From: DATFLL01 sp035267785
GTDB taxonomy: Bacteria > Pseudomonadota > Gammaproteobacteria > DATFLL01
Assembly (NCBI GenBank): GCA_035267785.1
Contig: DATFLL010000093.1
Span: 1-51,959, forward strand
DNA length: 51,959 nt
Reading direction: 5' to 3'
Below are positions 15,995-23,680 of the stretch, piece by piece. The notes beneath the pieces were generated by a model. The model worked only from the letters and a program-made list of their open reading frames with translations, did not search any database and was not told the origin of the DNA. The first letter of the stretch is position 1. The number at the start of each line of letters is the position of its first letter. The position numbers and the translations under genes were made by a program.

Positions 15995-18430
15995 TTACCC
16001 TACCTGACGAATAGGAATGAATTCGTGTTTCGCCGCGCCTTCGGCGCGCTCGGCCCACGGATCGACCTGTGCGCCCTGTTGCGCCGCCCGGAAGCGCTCG
16101 GCCAGGGCGCGGCGACTTTCGGCGTCGTCGACGACGCGCTGTTTGACGGAGGCCAGCCCCACGCGCTCGATCCACGGCGCCGTGCGTTCCAGATAACGGG
16201 CGTCTTCGCGATAGAGCTGCAGAAAGGCGGCCGTGTATTCCAACACCTCGTCCATGCTCTCGACCTTGCAGAGAAAATCGGTCGCGCGCACCTTCACACC
16301 GCCGTTGCCGCCCACATGCAACTCCCAGCCCGACTCCACCGCCACGACCCCCAGGTCCTTGATGGTGGCCTCGGCACAGTTGCGCGGACAACCGGAGACG
16401 GCCATCTTGAACTTGTGCGGCGTCCAGGCACCCCAGGTCGACTGTTCCAGCTTGACCCCCATCGTGGTCGAATCCTGCGTCCCAAAGCGGCACCACTCCG
16501 AGCCCACGCAGGTTTTTACCGTGCGCACCGCCTTTCCGTAGGCATGACCGGAGACGAACCCGGCGCGGCTGAGATCGCCCCAGATGCGCGGCAGGTCCTC
16601 CTTGCTCACGCCGAGCAGGTCGATGCGCTGACCGCCGGTGACCTTCACCGTCGGCACCTGGTATTTCTCCGCCACGTCGGCGATGGCCCGCAGCTCCTGC
16701 GGGCTGGTCACCCCGCCCCACATGCGCGGCACCACCGAATAGGTTCCGTCGCGCTGGATGTTGGCATGCGCGCGCTCGTTGATGAAACGCGACTGATAGT
16801 CGTCGTTGTATTCGCCCGGCCAGGCGCACAGCAGATAGTAGTTCAAGGCCGGTCGACACTTGGGGCAGCCGTCGGCGGTTTTCCATTCCATGAACTCCAT
16901 GACCTGACGGATGCTCTTCAGTTCGTTCGCCCGGATGGCCTCTCGCACCTCGTCGTGCGTGTACTCCGTACAGCCGCACAGCGATTTCTTCTTTGGCGAT
17001 TCCGAGTAATCGCTGCCCAACGCGTTGGCCAAGAGCTGTTCGACCAATGCGGTACACGAGCCGCAGGAACTCGAGGCCTTGGTATGTGCCCGCACGTCTT
17101 CCACGGTGAACAGCTTCTTGGCGGTGATCGCCTCGACAATCTCCCCCTTGCACACGCCGTTACAGCCGCAGATCTCGGCGGTATCGGCCATGGCGGCCAC
17201 GCGTTCCTGCTCGCCGTGACCCGAATCGCCCAGATGAGCCTGACCGAACAGCAGGTGCTCTCGGCTGGCGCTGATGTCGGCCTCCTCGCGCAACAACTGA
17301 AAGTACCAGGCTCCATCGACGGCATCGCCGTAGAGCACGGCGCCCTTGATCCGGTTGTCGCGTACTACGATCTTTTTATACACGCCGCGCGCCGCGTCCT
17401 TGAACACGAGCTCCTCGTCGCCGTCCTCGACGACGAAGTCACCGGCGGAGAACAGATCGACGCCGGTGACCTTCAGCTTGGTCGAGGTGACCGAACCCTC
17501 GTAGCGCGAGCTGCCCAGCGCGGCCAGGTGGTTGGCGCAGACCTTGGCCTGCTCGAACAGCGGAGCGACCAGACCGTACGTGGCACCGCGGTGCTGCACG
17601 CACTCCCCGACGGCGTAAACGGCGGGGTCGAAGGTCTGCATTGTGTCGTTGACCACGACACCGCGCTCGCAATGGATGCCCGCCTCCTGCGCGAGCTGAA
17701 TGTTCGGCCGAATTCCCACGGCCATAACCACGAGATCGGCAGACACCTCGCTGCCGTCGGCAAAGCGCACGCCGGTCACGCGCTCGGCGCCCAGGATCGC
17801 CTCGGTCTGCGCGCCCATCCTGAACGCAAGACCCCGTTCCTCGAGCGAGGCTTGCAGCAGCGCCCCAGCGGCGCCGTCGAGCTGGCGTTCCATGAGCACA
17901 TCCCCCAGGTGCACCACGGTCACGTCCATCCCGCGCCGCATGAGCCCGTTGGCCGCCTCCAGTCCGAGCAGACCGCCGCCGATCACCACCGCGCGCCGGT
18001 GTTCGCGGCTCGCCGCCAGCATCGCATCGACGTCCCCGATATCGCGGAAGCTGATGACACCGGGCAGGTCGTGACCCGGCACCGGGATCACGAACGGACG
18101 CGAGCCCGTCGCCAGAAGCAGCCGGTCGTAGGCCACGGCAGTCCCGTCCTCGGCGACCACCTGCCGGGCGGCCCGGTCAATTCGCGCGACCCGCGATCCC
18201 TTGTGCAGCGCAATACCCTGCGCGGCGTACCAGGCGTCGTCGTTGAGCATGATATCGTCTATGCCCTTCTCGCCGGACAGCACCGGCGAGAGCAGGATGC
18301 GGTTGTAATTACCGTGGGGCTCATCCCCGAACACGGTGATGTCGTACTTGTCCGGGGCCAACTTCAGCAGCTCTTCCAGAGTCCGCACGCCGGCCATCCC
18401 GTTTCCGACCAGTACCAGACGTTGTTTCAT
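15995..18430 (-). CDS. nirB: Nitrite reductase (NADH) large subunit NirB
   Basis: NirB is the siroheme and FAD enzyme that reduces nitrite to ammonium with six electrons from NADH. The 811-residue protein has, in order, an N-terminal FAD site (LVGNGMAGVRTLEEL), an NAD-binding VVIGGGLLGLEAANGL near residue 150 and two BFD-like 2Fe-2S segments (ICGCNGVCKG with SCGSC, then LCGCTEYTHDEV with CPKC). The siroheme/4Fe-4S half carries TCVGSEWCRFG and SGCPRNCAEATI. ATG 18430 is preceded by a GGGGG-type ribosome-binding site, and lies 14 bases after the nrtD stop. It is the fourth gene of the nitrate assimilation operon. Confidence 0.96.
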   Translation of the reverse strand: MKQRLVLVGNGMAGVRTLEELLKLAPDKYDITVFGDEPHGNYNRILLSPVLSGEKGIDDIMLNDDAWYAAQGIALHKGSRVARIDRAARQVVAEDGTAVAYDRLLLATGSRPFVIPVPGHDLPGVISFRDIGDVDAMLAASREHRRAVVIGGGLLGLEAANGLMRRGMDVTVVHLGDVLMERQLDGAAGALLQASLEERGLAFRMGAQTEAILGAERVTGVRFADGSEVSADLVVMAVGIRPNIQLAQEAGIHCERGVVVNDTMQTFDPAVYAVGECVQHRGATYGLVAPLFEQAKVCANHLAALGSSRYEGSVTSTKLKVTGVDLFSAGDFVVEDGDEELVFKDAARGVYKKIVVRDNRIKGAVLYGDAVDGAWYFQLLREEADISASREHLLFGQAHLGDSGHGEQERVAAMADTAEICGCNGVCKGEIVEAITAKKLFTVEDVRAHTKASSSCGSCTALVEQLLANALGSDYSESPKKKSLCGCTEYTHDEVREAIRANELKSIRQVMEFMEWKTADGCPKCRPALNYYLLCAWPGEYNDDYQSRFINERAHANIQRDGTYSVVPRMWGGVTSPQELRAIADVAEKYQVPTVKVTGGQRIDLLGVSKEDLPRIWGDLSRAGFVSGHAYGKAVRTVKTCVGSEWCRFGTQDSTTMGVKLEQSTWGAWTPHKFKMAVSGCPRNCAEATIKDLGVVAVESGWELHVGGNGGVKVRATDFLCKVESMDEVLEYTAAFLQLYREDARYLERTAPWIERVGLASVKQRVVDDAESRRALAERFRAAQQGAQVDPWAERAEGAAKHEFIPIRQVG

Positions 18431-18444
18431 GTTACCCCCGTCCC

Positions 18445-19245
18445 TCATGCGACGCGCTCGCCCGGAGTGCGCTGGCGCTCGTACAGAAAGCGCAGGACCG
18501 AGGAGCGAAGCCGGTTGTATTCGTGGTCGTCGGCGAGGCGCAACCGGTCGCGCGGGCGATCGAGTCCGACCTCCAGTATCTCGCCGATGGTGGCCGACGG
18601 CCCGTTGGTCATCATGACGATGCGGTCCGAGAGCAGGACGGCCTCGTCCACATCGTGGGTGATCATGATTACGGTATTTCCCAACGCAGCATGGATACCC
18701 ATCAGCGCATCCTGCAGATGTGCGCGCGTCAGCGCGTCCAGGGCCCCGAACGGCTCGTCCATGAGCAGCACCTTCGGTTCCATGGCCAGGGCTCGGGCGA
18801 TTCCCACGCGCTGCTTCATACCACCGGATATCTCGCCAGGACGCTTGTCCAGCGCGTGATCCATCTGCACGAGACGCAAATTGTGCTGTGTCCACTCGTT
18901 GCGCTCGGACTTCGACTTGGTCGCGCCGAACACCTTGTCCACGGCCAGACGGACGTTTTCGTAGACCGTCAGCCAGGGCAGCAGCGAATGGTTCTGGAAG
19001 ACCACCGCGCGGTCGGGGCCCGGGCTGTTGACCTCGCGGTCTTCCAACAGGACCACACCCTCGGTGGCGTCGAGCAGACCGGCGACGATGTTCAACACGG
19101 TGGACTTGCCGCAGCCCGAATGGCCGATGATGCTGACGAACTCGCCGCGTTCGATGTTGAGATCGACCGAGCTCAGGGCCCGAAACGGCCCGTTGCTCGT
19201 CGGGAATTCAATCCCCACGCCTTCGAGGTTCAAATATGCGCGCAC
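18445..19245 (-). CDS. nrtD: Nitrate ABC transporter ATP-binding protein
   Basis: This is the ATPase of the nitrate (or nitrate/nitrite) importer, with 266 residues. It has a Walker A GHSGCGKST, Q-loop VVFQNHSLLPW, signature SGGMKQR, Walker B VLLMDEPFGALD and H-loop ITHDVDEA. The NrtD/SsuB-like subgroup is supported by its partners nrtB and nrtA upstream. The GTG start at 19245 is well placed: GAGGAGG lies about six bases upstream. No NrtC (ATPase fused to a binding domain, as in cyanobacteria) is present, so the transporter probably uses a homodimer of this protein. Confidence 0.92.
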   Translation of the reverse strand: MRAYLNLEGVGIEFPTSNGPFRALSSVDLNIERGEFVSIIGHSGCGKSTVLNIVAGLLDATEGVVLLEDREVNSPGPDRAVVFQNHSLLPWLTVYENVRLAVDKVFGATKSKSERNEWTQHNLRLVQMDHALDKRPGEISGGMKQRVGIARALAMEPKVLLMDEPFGALDALTRAHLQDALMGIHAALGNTVIMITHDVDEAVLLSDRIVMMTNGPSATIGEILEVGLDRPRDRLRLADDHEYNRLRSSVLRFLYERQRTPGERVA

Positions 19246-19296
19246 GGCGACCTCCTCAGCTTACGTAAATGGATATTCACAACTTTGCCCTTTCGT

Positions 19297-20235
19297 TCAG
19301 CGCCGGGTGTAGTCGAAACGGTTCTGCACCTGATTCATCACGAGCTCCAGTGCGATCCCCACCAGACCGATGATGATGATGGCCACGATGATCGACTTGA
19401 CGTTCAGGTTGTTCCATTCGTCCCAAACGTAAAACCCGATACCGATTCCGCCGGTAAGCATCTCGGCCGCGACGATCACCATCCATGCGATGCTCAACGA
19501 CAGGCGCATCCCGGTAATCACGTGCGGCATCGTCGCTGGCAGGAGGATCGTGCGGGCGATCTCCAATTTGCCGAGCTTGAGCACACGGGCCACGTTGAGA
19601 TAGTCCTTCGGAATCGCCTTGACACCCGCCGCCGTGTTCAGCAAGGTCGGCCAGATACATGTAATGAAGATCACGAAAATGGCCGACGGATTGACCGCTC
19701 GGAACAACAGCAGCCCGATCGGCAGCCAGGCCAGCGGGCTGACCGGACGCAGGATCTGGATCAGCGGTTGCCAGGCGCGTTGGAACACCGGGCTCATGCC
19801 CATAATGAAACCGACCGGGATACCGACCAGGACGGCCAGACCGAATCCGGCGCTGACCCGCCCGAGCGAGTACAGGACCTGCCAGCCGACACCCATGTCG
19901 TTCGGACCGTTGGCGTAAAACGGATGCGAAAGCATCTCCACCGCCCGGTGCCAGGTGTCCACCGGCGAGGGGATCGCACGGCTCACCTCGCTGTGAACGA
20001 CAACCCAGATCCCGAGCACGATGAGAAAAGTGATGGCCGGCAGGATCACCGCCTGGACCATCGCGCTGCGCCGCTCGCGCGACCCGGCGCGGCGCGTATC
20101 GCCCGCCGCGGGCGGAGCGGAAACCGCCTTGGCCGCGGCCGGCGCTGCGGACGCCGAATCGGACTTTGCCTGCACATCGCCGGGCGGCGCTGAGACCGGC
20201 TCGGCCTCGACGGCGAGCTTGACCAGGTTCGTCAT
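19297..20235 (-). CDS. nrtB: Nitrate ABC transporter permease
   Basis: This 312-residue inner-membrane permease has a long, Ala/Pro-rich cytoplasmic N-terminus (about 55 residues). Roughly six helices follow, with the binding-protein-dependent permease EAA-type loop near KAIPKDYLNVARVLKLGKLEIARTILLPA. Segments such as RPVSPLAWLPIGLLLF and YVWDEWNNLN are typical of NrtB and related SsuC/TauC permeases. ATG 20235 follows AAGGAGG at a spacing of eight. The gene lies 50 bp after nrtA. Its assignment to nitrate rests on the operon context. Confidence 0.92.
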   Translation of the reverse strand: MTNLVKLAVEAEPVSAPPGDVQAKSDSASAAPAAAKAVSAPPAAGDTRRAGSRERRSAMVQAVILPAITFLIVLGIWVVVHSEVSRAIPSPVDTWHRAVEMLSHPFYANGPNDMGVGWQVLYSLGRVSAGFGLAVLVGIPVGFIMGMSPVFQRAWQPLIQILRPVSPLAWLPIGLLLFRAVNPSAIFVIFITCIWPTLLNTAAGVKAIPKDYLNVARVLKLGKLEIARTILLPATMPHVITGMRLSLSIAWMVIVAAEMLTGGIGIGFYVWDEWNNLNVKSIIVAIIIIGLVGIALELVMNQVQNRFDYTRR

Positions 20236-20285
20236 GAGGGACCTCCTTCGCGTGTTCGGCTCATGTCATCGATGAATTGACGCCG

Positions 20286-21698
20286 TCAGGCATTGAGCTT
20301 GCCCAGGGCGTCCATGGCGAGTGCGAGATTCTTGACCTTGAAGCCGTCGATGTAGGCCATGAGCTTCGCCGGGTCGTAGGTCATGCCGTCGAAGAACCGA
20401 TCCGGTCCCATCGCGATCGGCGATGTCGCCTGGTCCAGAGTCCAGGGTTTGGCGTGCTCGCCCTCGGTCTTGTAGTCGATGGTGGGATACGGCGCGCCGA
20501 CTTCCTTCGCAGCCTCGCGGTAGATGTCCGGCCGATAGACCTGCGCGGCCGCCTTTTTGATATCCATGGCATGGTCGATCTGCCCCCAGCGGTACATTTG
20601 CGTAATGAACCATTCGGCGTGCGACTGCCATGGAAACGTGGCCGCGTATCGGTAGAACACATTGAAGTCCGGCAGAGGCCGAGGGGCCTCGTTTTCGGCG
20701 TACTTGAACGTACCGGTCATGGACATCTTGACGACATCCACCGGCGCATTGACATAGGACTTGCGCGAGATGATTTTCACGACCTCCATGCGGTTCTCGG
20801 GCTTATCCATCCACTGCGCGGCCTCGATCAGCGCGCGTACCGCAGCCTTGTGCGTATTGGGGTACTTCTCGGCCCAGTCGAGATTGACGCCAAAGACCTT
20901 CTCCGGATTGTTGTTCCAGATCTCGTAGTTGGTGATGATGGTGCGCCCGATACCCAGCTTGACCGCGCGCTCGTTCCAGGGCTCGCCGACGCAGTAGCCG
21001 ACGATGTTACGCGCGCGCAGGTTGGCGACCATCTGCGGCGGTGGAATGACGATGAGGCGCACATCCTTGTCGGGGTCGATGCCGGCCGAGCCCATCCAAT
21101 AGCGGATTTCGTAATTGTGCGTGGACACTGGGAAGACCATGGCGAAGGTCATGGGCGGCTTGCCCGCGGCCTTGTCCTCGTCGATGACTTTCTTCAGTGC
21201 GCGCGCGGAAGTGGGGTGTTCGGCCATCGCCTCGGGGTCGGCCTTAACCATACGATCGTAGAGCTCATTGGAGACGGTGATGCCGTTGCCGTTGAGATCC
21301 ATGCTGTAGGCGGTGATGGTCGGCTTCTTGACCGCACCGATACCGTAGGTCGCCGCGATCGGCATGCCGGCCAGCATGTGGGCGCCGTCGAGCGCACCGA
21401 TCGAGACCTTGTCGCGGATATTCGCCCATGAGGCCTCCTTGGAGACGGTGACGTCCAGGCCATGCTTCTTGAAGTAACCTTTCTCAGCCGCAACCACGAT
21501 AGAGGCACAGTCGGTCAGCGGAATAATGCCGAACTTGAGCCTGGTCTTTTCCAACCCCTCGCTGCCACCGGCGTAGGCCGCCGAATTGAGCCAGCCCGGA
21601 ACCGCACCCATCAGGGTCGCCCCGCCGAGCACCATACCGCCCGCCTTGAGAAAATCGCGCCGGCCCATGTCTGCCTTCTTCTCGTCTTGCTTGTCCAT
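20286..21698 (-). CDS. nrtA: Nitrate ABC transporter substrate-binding protein, Tat-exported
   Basis: This is the periplasmic (or membrane-tethered) nitrate-binding protein of the NrtABD importer, 470 residues. The N-terminus shows a twin-arginine signal (GRRDFLKAGG, then VLGGATLMGAVPGWLNSAAYAG), so it should be exported folded. The binding domain starts at LKFGIIPLTDCASIVVAAEKGYF and includes GYCVGEPWNERAV and EKVFGV, as in NrtA proteins. ATG 21698 was chosen over the longer open frame because the Tat signal begins there and a GAGG box lies upstream. It is the first gene of the operon, downstream of a leader containing an intrinsic terminator and paired hexaloop hairpins. Confidence 0.93.
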   Translation of the reverse strand: MDKQDEKKADMGRRDFLKAGGMVLGGATLMGAVPGWLNSAAYAGGSEGLEKTRLKFGIIPLTDCASIVVAAEKGYFKKHGLDVTVSKEASWANIRDKVSIGALDGAHMLAGMPIAATYGIGAVKKPTITAYSMDLNGNGITVSNELYDRMVKADPEAMAEHPTSARALKKVIDEDKAAGKPPMTFAMVFPVSTHNYEIRYWMGSAGIDPDKDVRLIVIPPPQMVANLRARNIVGYCVGEPWNERAVKLGIGRTIITNYEIWNNNPEKVFGVNLDWAEKYPNTHKAAVRALIEAAQWMDKPENRMEVVKIISRKSYVNAPVDVVKMSMTGTFKYAENEAPRPLPDFNVFYRYAATFPWQSHAEWFITQMYRWGQIDHAMDIKKAAAQVYRPDIYREAAKEVGAPYPTIDYKTEGEHAKPWTLDQATSPIAMGPDRFFDGMTYDPAKLMAYIDGFKVKNLALAMDALGKLNA

Positions 21699-21736
21699 GA
21701 CCACCTCTGTGTGCCTGATTGACAATTCTGTGCAAC

Positions 21737-21786
21737 AAAAAAGGCGTCCACCCGCATGCCCGATGGGCATAGGGATGGACGCCTTT
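21737..21786 (-). terminator. Intrinsic terminator in the nrtA leader (attenuator)
   Basis: On the minus strand the outer stem is GGCGTCCA (21776-21783) with TGGACGCC (21743-21750). An upper stem, ATGCCC-ATC-GGGCAT, spans 21756-21770, and six T follow at 21737-21742. It lies about 40-90 bases before the nrtA start, so it would stop the operon unless prevented from folding. Its 5' arm overlaps the distal hexaloop hairpin (21777-21790), so the two structures are mutually exclusive. Confidence 0.88.
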
Positions 21787-21790
21787 GTCC
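21777..21790 (-). promoter_or_regulatory. Hexaloop hairpin P2 of the putative NasT (ANTAR) target
   Basis: The minus-strand RNA reads GGAC-AAAGGC-GUCC: a 4-bp stem with a six-base loop having A at position 1 and G at position 4, as described for ANTAR-protein targets. It shares bases with the terminator's 5' arm. Confidence 0.75.
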
Positions 21791-21794
21791 GAAT

Positions 21795-21822
21795 GAACGA
21801 TGGCCGCCTTTGGCCGCCGTCC
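21795..21822 (-). promoter_or_regulatory. Hexaloop hairpin P1 of the putative NasT (ANTAR) target
   Basis: The minus-strand RNA has the 11-base arms GGACGGCGGCC and GGCCAUCGUUC around the loop AAAGGC (A1, G4), with a single mismatch and G-U pairs. The loop is identical to that of P2, and only four bases separate the two hairpins. Confidence 0.75.
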
Positions 21823-21850
21823 GAATTAGGTCCCGTCTGGGATAACGTAG

Positions 21851-21868
21851 CGGTGCGCCGTTGCACCG
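21851..21868 (-). promoter_or_regulatory. Additional hexaloop hairpin in the nrtA leader
   Basis: The minus-strand RNA reads CGGUGC-AACGGC-GCACCG, a perfect 6-bp stem and a hexaloop that also has A1 and G4. It lies 28 bases upstream of P1 and may be a further NasT contact or only structural. Closer to the predicted transcript start is another stem, GACUG-AACGA-CAGUC, with a five-base loop. Confidence 0.5.
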
Positions 21869-21907
21869 ATACGTGTTCGACTGTCGTTCAGTCTTGCTGT
21901 AACAAAC

Positions 21908-21923
21908 AGCAAGCGTCGTGCCA
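21908..21923 (-). promoter_or_regulatory. Sigma-54 promoter of nrtA
   Basis: The minus strand reads TGGCACGACGCTTGCT, matching the -24/-12 consensus TGGCACG-N4-TTGCW at every defined position, with GG and GC ten bases apart. Transcription would start near 21897, just before the first leader hairpin. Confidence 0.88.
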
Positions 21924-21987
21924 AAAACCTAAACGCTTGTTTCGCCGAGAAATGGTCAATTGCGCACCGCCCGAGACGCATAGGAAT

Positions 21988-22004
21988 TGCGCCGTTGTGG
22001 TGCC
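21988..22004. promoter_or_regulatory. NtrC-like binding site upstream of the nrtA promoter
   Basis: TGCGCC-GTTGT-GGTGCC matches the NtrC dyad (TGCACC-N5-GGTGCA) with one change in the left core. It is centred about 100 bp upstream of the predicted start, a normal distance for an NtrC enhancer. A further half-site, GCACC, lies at about 21964. Confidence 0.55.
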
Positions 22005-22024
22005 GGCGTCGGCGCTGACGCCCA

Positions 22025-22067
22025 CCCGTGGTGCAAAACGAAAATAAGAAAGGGCCGTCCGTGGCCC
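22025..22067 (-). terminator. Probable terminator after nasT
   Basis: On the minus strand GGGCC-ACGGAC-GGCCC (22063-22067 with 22052-22056) is followed by TTTCTTATTTT. It lies about 70 bp after the nasT stop and separates nasT from the sigma-54 promoter of nrtA. Confidence 0.65.
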
Positions 22068-22135
22068 CGGCCTACGCCGATTCGCAGCGGTGAATACCAT
22101 CGCGATCGGCGGGGCCGTCAATTCGTTATTCTCTT

Positions 22136-22735
22136 TCACAACAGATCGGCGACCGCGATGATATTGCGTGCCACCTCGGCGAGGCGAAGGTTGCGATCCA
22201 TTGCCAGCTTGCGCAGTGCCTGATAGGCCTCATCCTCGGTCCAGTTGCGCTGTTGCATGAGGATACCCTTCGCGCGCTCGATATCCTTGCGCTCGGCGAG
22301 GCTGTGCCTGGCATCGGCCAGTTCCTGGCGCAGGGCCTGAAATTCGCGGAACCGCGCGATGGCCACCTCCATGATCGGTTTGACGCGGCCCGGATTGAGT
22401 CCGTCGACCACGTATGCGCTGACGCCCGCACGCACTGCCTCCTCGATCGTGGCGCTATCGCCGTCCTCGGCGAACATGACGATCGGTTTGGGGCGGTCCG
22501 CACTAATCCCCCGCATATGTTCCAGGGTGTCGCGGTCGGGCGAGTCCATGTCGATGATGATCACGTCGGGTTCGATGCGCTGCACGGCTGCCTGCAGGTC
22601 CTCGCTCGCCGCGATGCGCCCGACCACCGCATGGCCCGCGTCGGCCAGGGCCTGCTCCAAAATCGCCGCGCGCCCGACGCTCTCGTCGACGAGCAGGACG
22701 CGCAGCGAACCTGCCGGCTTCGGCTCCTGTCTCAC
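22136..22735 (-). CDS. nasT: ANTAR-domain response regulator NasT
   Basis: NasT is a nitrate-responsive RNA-binding antiterminator. The 199-residue protein has an N-terminal pseudo-receiver domain (LRVLLVDESVGRAAILEQAL, VIIIDMDSPDRD) and a C-terminal ANTAR domain from about residue 135. The latter carries the family core ERAKGILMQQRNWTEDEAYQALRKLAMDRN. The start is GTG 22735, with no strong ribosome-binding site. It is immediately upstream of the nrtA leader, on the same strand, which contains matching hexaloop hairpins. In Azotobacter and Pseudomonas NasT is held inactive by the nitrate sensor NasS; no nasS is next to this gene. Confidence 0.92.
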   Translation of the reverse strand: MRQEPKPAGSLRVLLVDESVGRAAILEQALADAGHAVVGRIAASEDLQAAVQRIEPDVIIIDMDSPDRDTLEHMRGISADRPKPIVMFAEDGDSATIEEAVRAGVSAYVVDGLNPGRVKPIMEVAIARFREFQALRQELADARHSLAERKDIERAKGILMQQRNWTEDEAYQALRKLAMDRNLRLAEVARNIIAVADLL

Positions 22736-23104
22736 CGGCCGCGCCTTGCTGTCCCGCCGGCCGGCCGGGCAAGCCCCCCGGTTCGATCACCCCACTGGTT
22801 CATAACGCCATCCACCGCTGCTTGGTATACAACCCACGTCCCACCTCGTAGCAAGCCACATGCCAAACATGGCTGGAATAATATTTCGCGTGAAAACAGT
22901 GCGTTGCGGTTTATCCAGGGTTCGGTGCCTCCCGGCGCCTGCACCGCCACGGAACACAGCTATTACAGTGGTGCCTAATATAAGTGCAGACCGCCCTCGA
23001 AGCGGCCGCCCGCTTCGATGGACACCGCGGAATCTGCACTATACTTGAGTTAACCGCTCAGCAATCTCTTCACGACGCCAGGGTTGCCTGGAAGGAGGAA
23101 GGTG
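22736..23104. other. Intergenic region between nasT and the DUF1269 gene
   Basis: This 369-bp divergent gap has no recognisable gene. A possible promoter for the plus-strand gene is TGGACA (23019-23024) with TATACT (23040-23045), but the spacing of 15 is short. A strong GGAGGAAGG ribosome-binding site ends just before 23105. No clear sigma-54 or palindromic site was seen for nasT. Confidence 0.4.
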
Positions 23105-23617
23105 ATGCGCAGACGACTGTATTTCCTGCTGCCTACAGTGGACAGCGCCCGGAAGGTCCACAACGAGCTACTGCTCTCCCGTATCGAGGAACGTCACATG
23201 CACGTTGTCGCCCGCGACGACGTCGACCTCGACGACCTGCCCGAGGCGGGCCTGCTGCAAAAGACCGACCTAGTCCACAGCATCCAGATCGGGCTGATGC
23301 TCGGCGGCGCCGCCGGCATCGTGCTCGGCGGGCTGGCTGGCGTCATGGGTTATCTCGTCTCCGGGCTGGAGGGTCTGGCGATGCTCGGCACCGGTCTGGG
23401 CGGTGCGGTCATCGGCGCGTTTACCTCGAGCATGATCGGCGTGAGCGTTCCGAACACCAAACACAAGGAGTTCCAGCGGCACATCGACAAGGGCGGTCTG
23501 CTGTTCCTCGTGGAGGTGCCCGTCGAGCAGGTCGACGAGGTCAGCGAAAAGATCCGACAGCACTACCCGGAGGCGGCGGTACGCGGTATCGAACCGACCA
23601 TCCCCGCGTTTCCGTAA
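23105..23617 (+). CDS. DUF1269-type membrane protein
   Basis: This 170-residue protein has two closely spaced hydrophobic, glycine-rich segments in the middle (IQIGLMLGGAAGIVLGGLAGVMGYLV and LGTGLGGAVIGAFTSSMIGV), as in proteins annotated DUF1269. It is flanked by an N-terminal soluble part beginning RRRLYFLLPTVDSARKV and a C-terminal part ending with PEAAVRGIEPTIPAFP. The glycine-zipper pattern suggests insertion into the inner membrane. ATG 23105 follows GGAGGAAGG closely. A perfect terminator follows the gene, so it is monocistronic. The function of the family is not established. Confidence 0.75.
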   Translation: MRRRLYFLLPTVDSARKVHNELLLSRIEERHMHVVARDDVDLDDLPEAGLLQKTDLVHSIQIGLMLGGAAGIVLGGLAGVMGYLVSGLEGLAMLGTGLGGAVIGAFTSSMIGVSVPNTKHKEFQRHIDKGGLLFLVEVPVEQVDEVSEKIRQHYPEAAVRGIEPTIPAFP

Positions 23618-23643
23618 GGCCCCTGCGTTTCGATCCAGACCGC

Positions 23644-23674
23644 GGGGCGGTGTGTCAGGCACCGCCCCTTTTTT
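23644..23674 (+). terminator. Intrinsic terminator after the DUF1269 gene
   Basis: GGGGCGGTG-TGTCAGG-CACCGCCCC forms a perfect 9-bp stem followed by six T (23669-23674). It lies between two convergent genes, seven bases before the stop of the lipoprotein gene. Confidence 0.92.
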
Positions 23675-23680
23675 ATCCGG

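Larger units (their letters stand above)
21699..22135 (-). promoter_or_regulatory. Control region and 5' leader of the nrt-nir-nas operon
   Basis: This 437-bp gap between nasT and nrtA (both minus strand) holds no gene. Reading along the minus strand it contains the nasT terminator (about 22025-22067), an NtrC-like site (21988-22004), a sigma-54 promoter (21908-21923) and a leader of about 200 nt. The leader carries hexaloop hairpins (21851-21868, 21795-21822, 21777-21790) and an intrinsic terminator (21737-21786). The arrangement fits NtrC-dependent initiation followed by NasT-dependent antitermination. Confidence 0.8.

Noticed and set aside
15761..18859. A 1032-codon open frame on the plus strand opposite nirB and nirD
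   Set aside because: It is antisense to well-conserved nirB/nirD, has no recognisable domain, and long antisense frames are expected in GC-rich genes.
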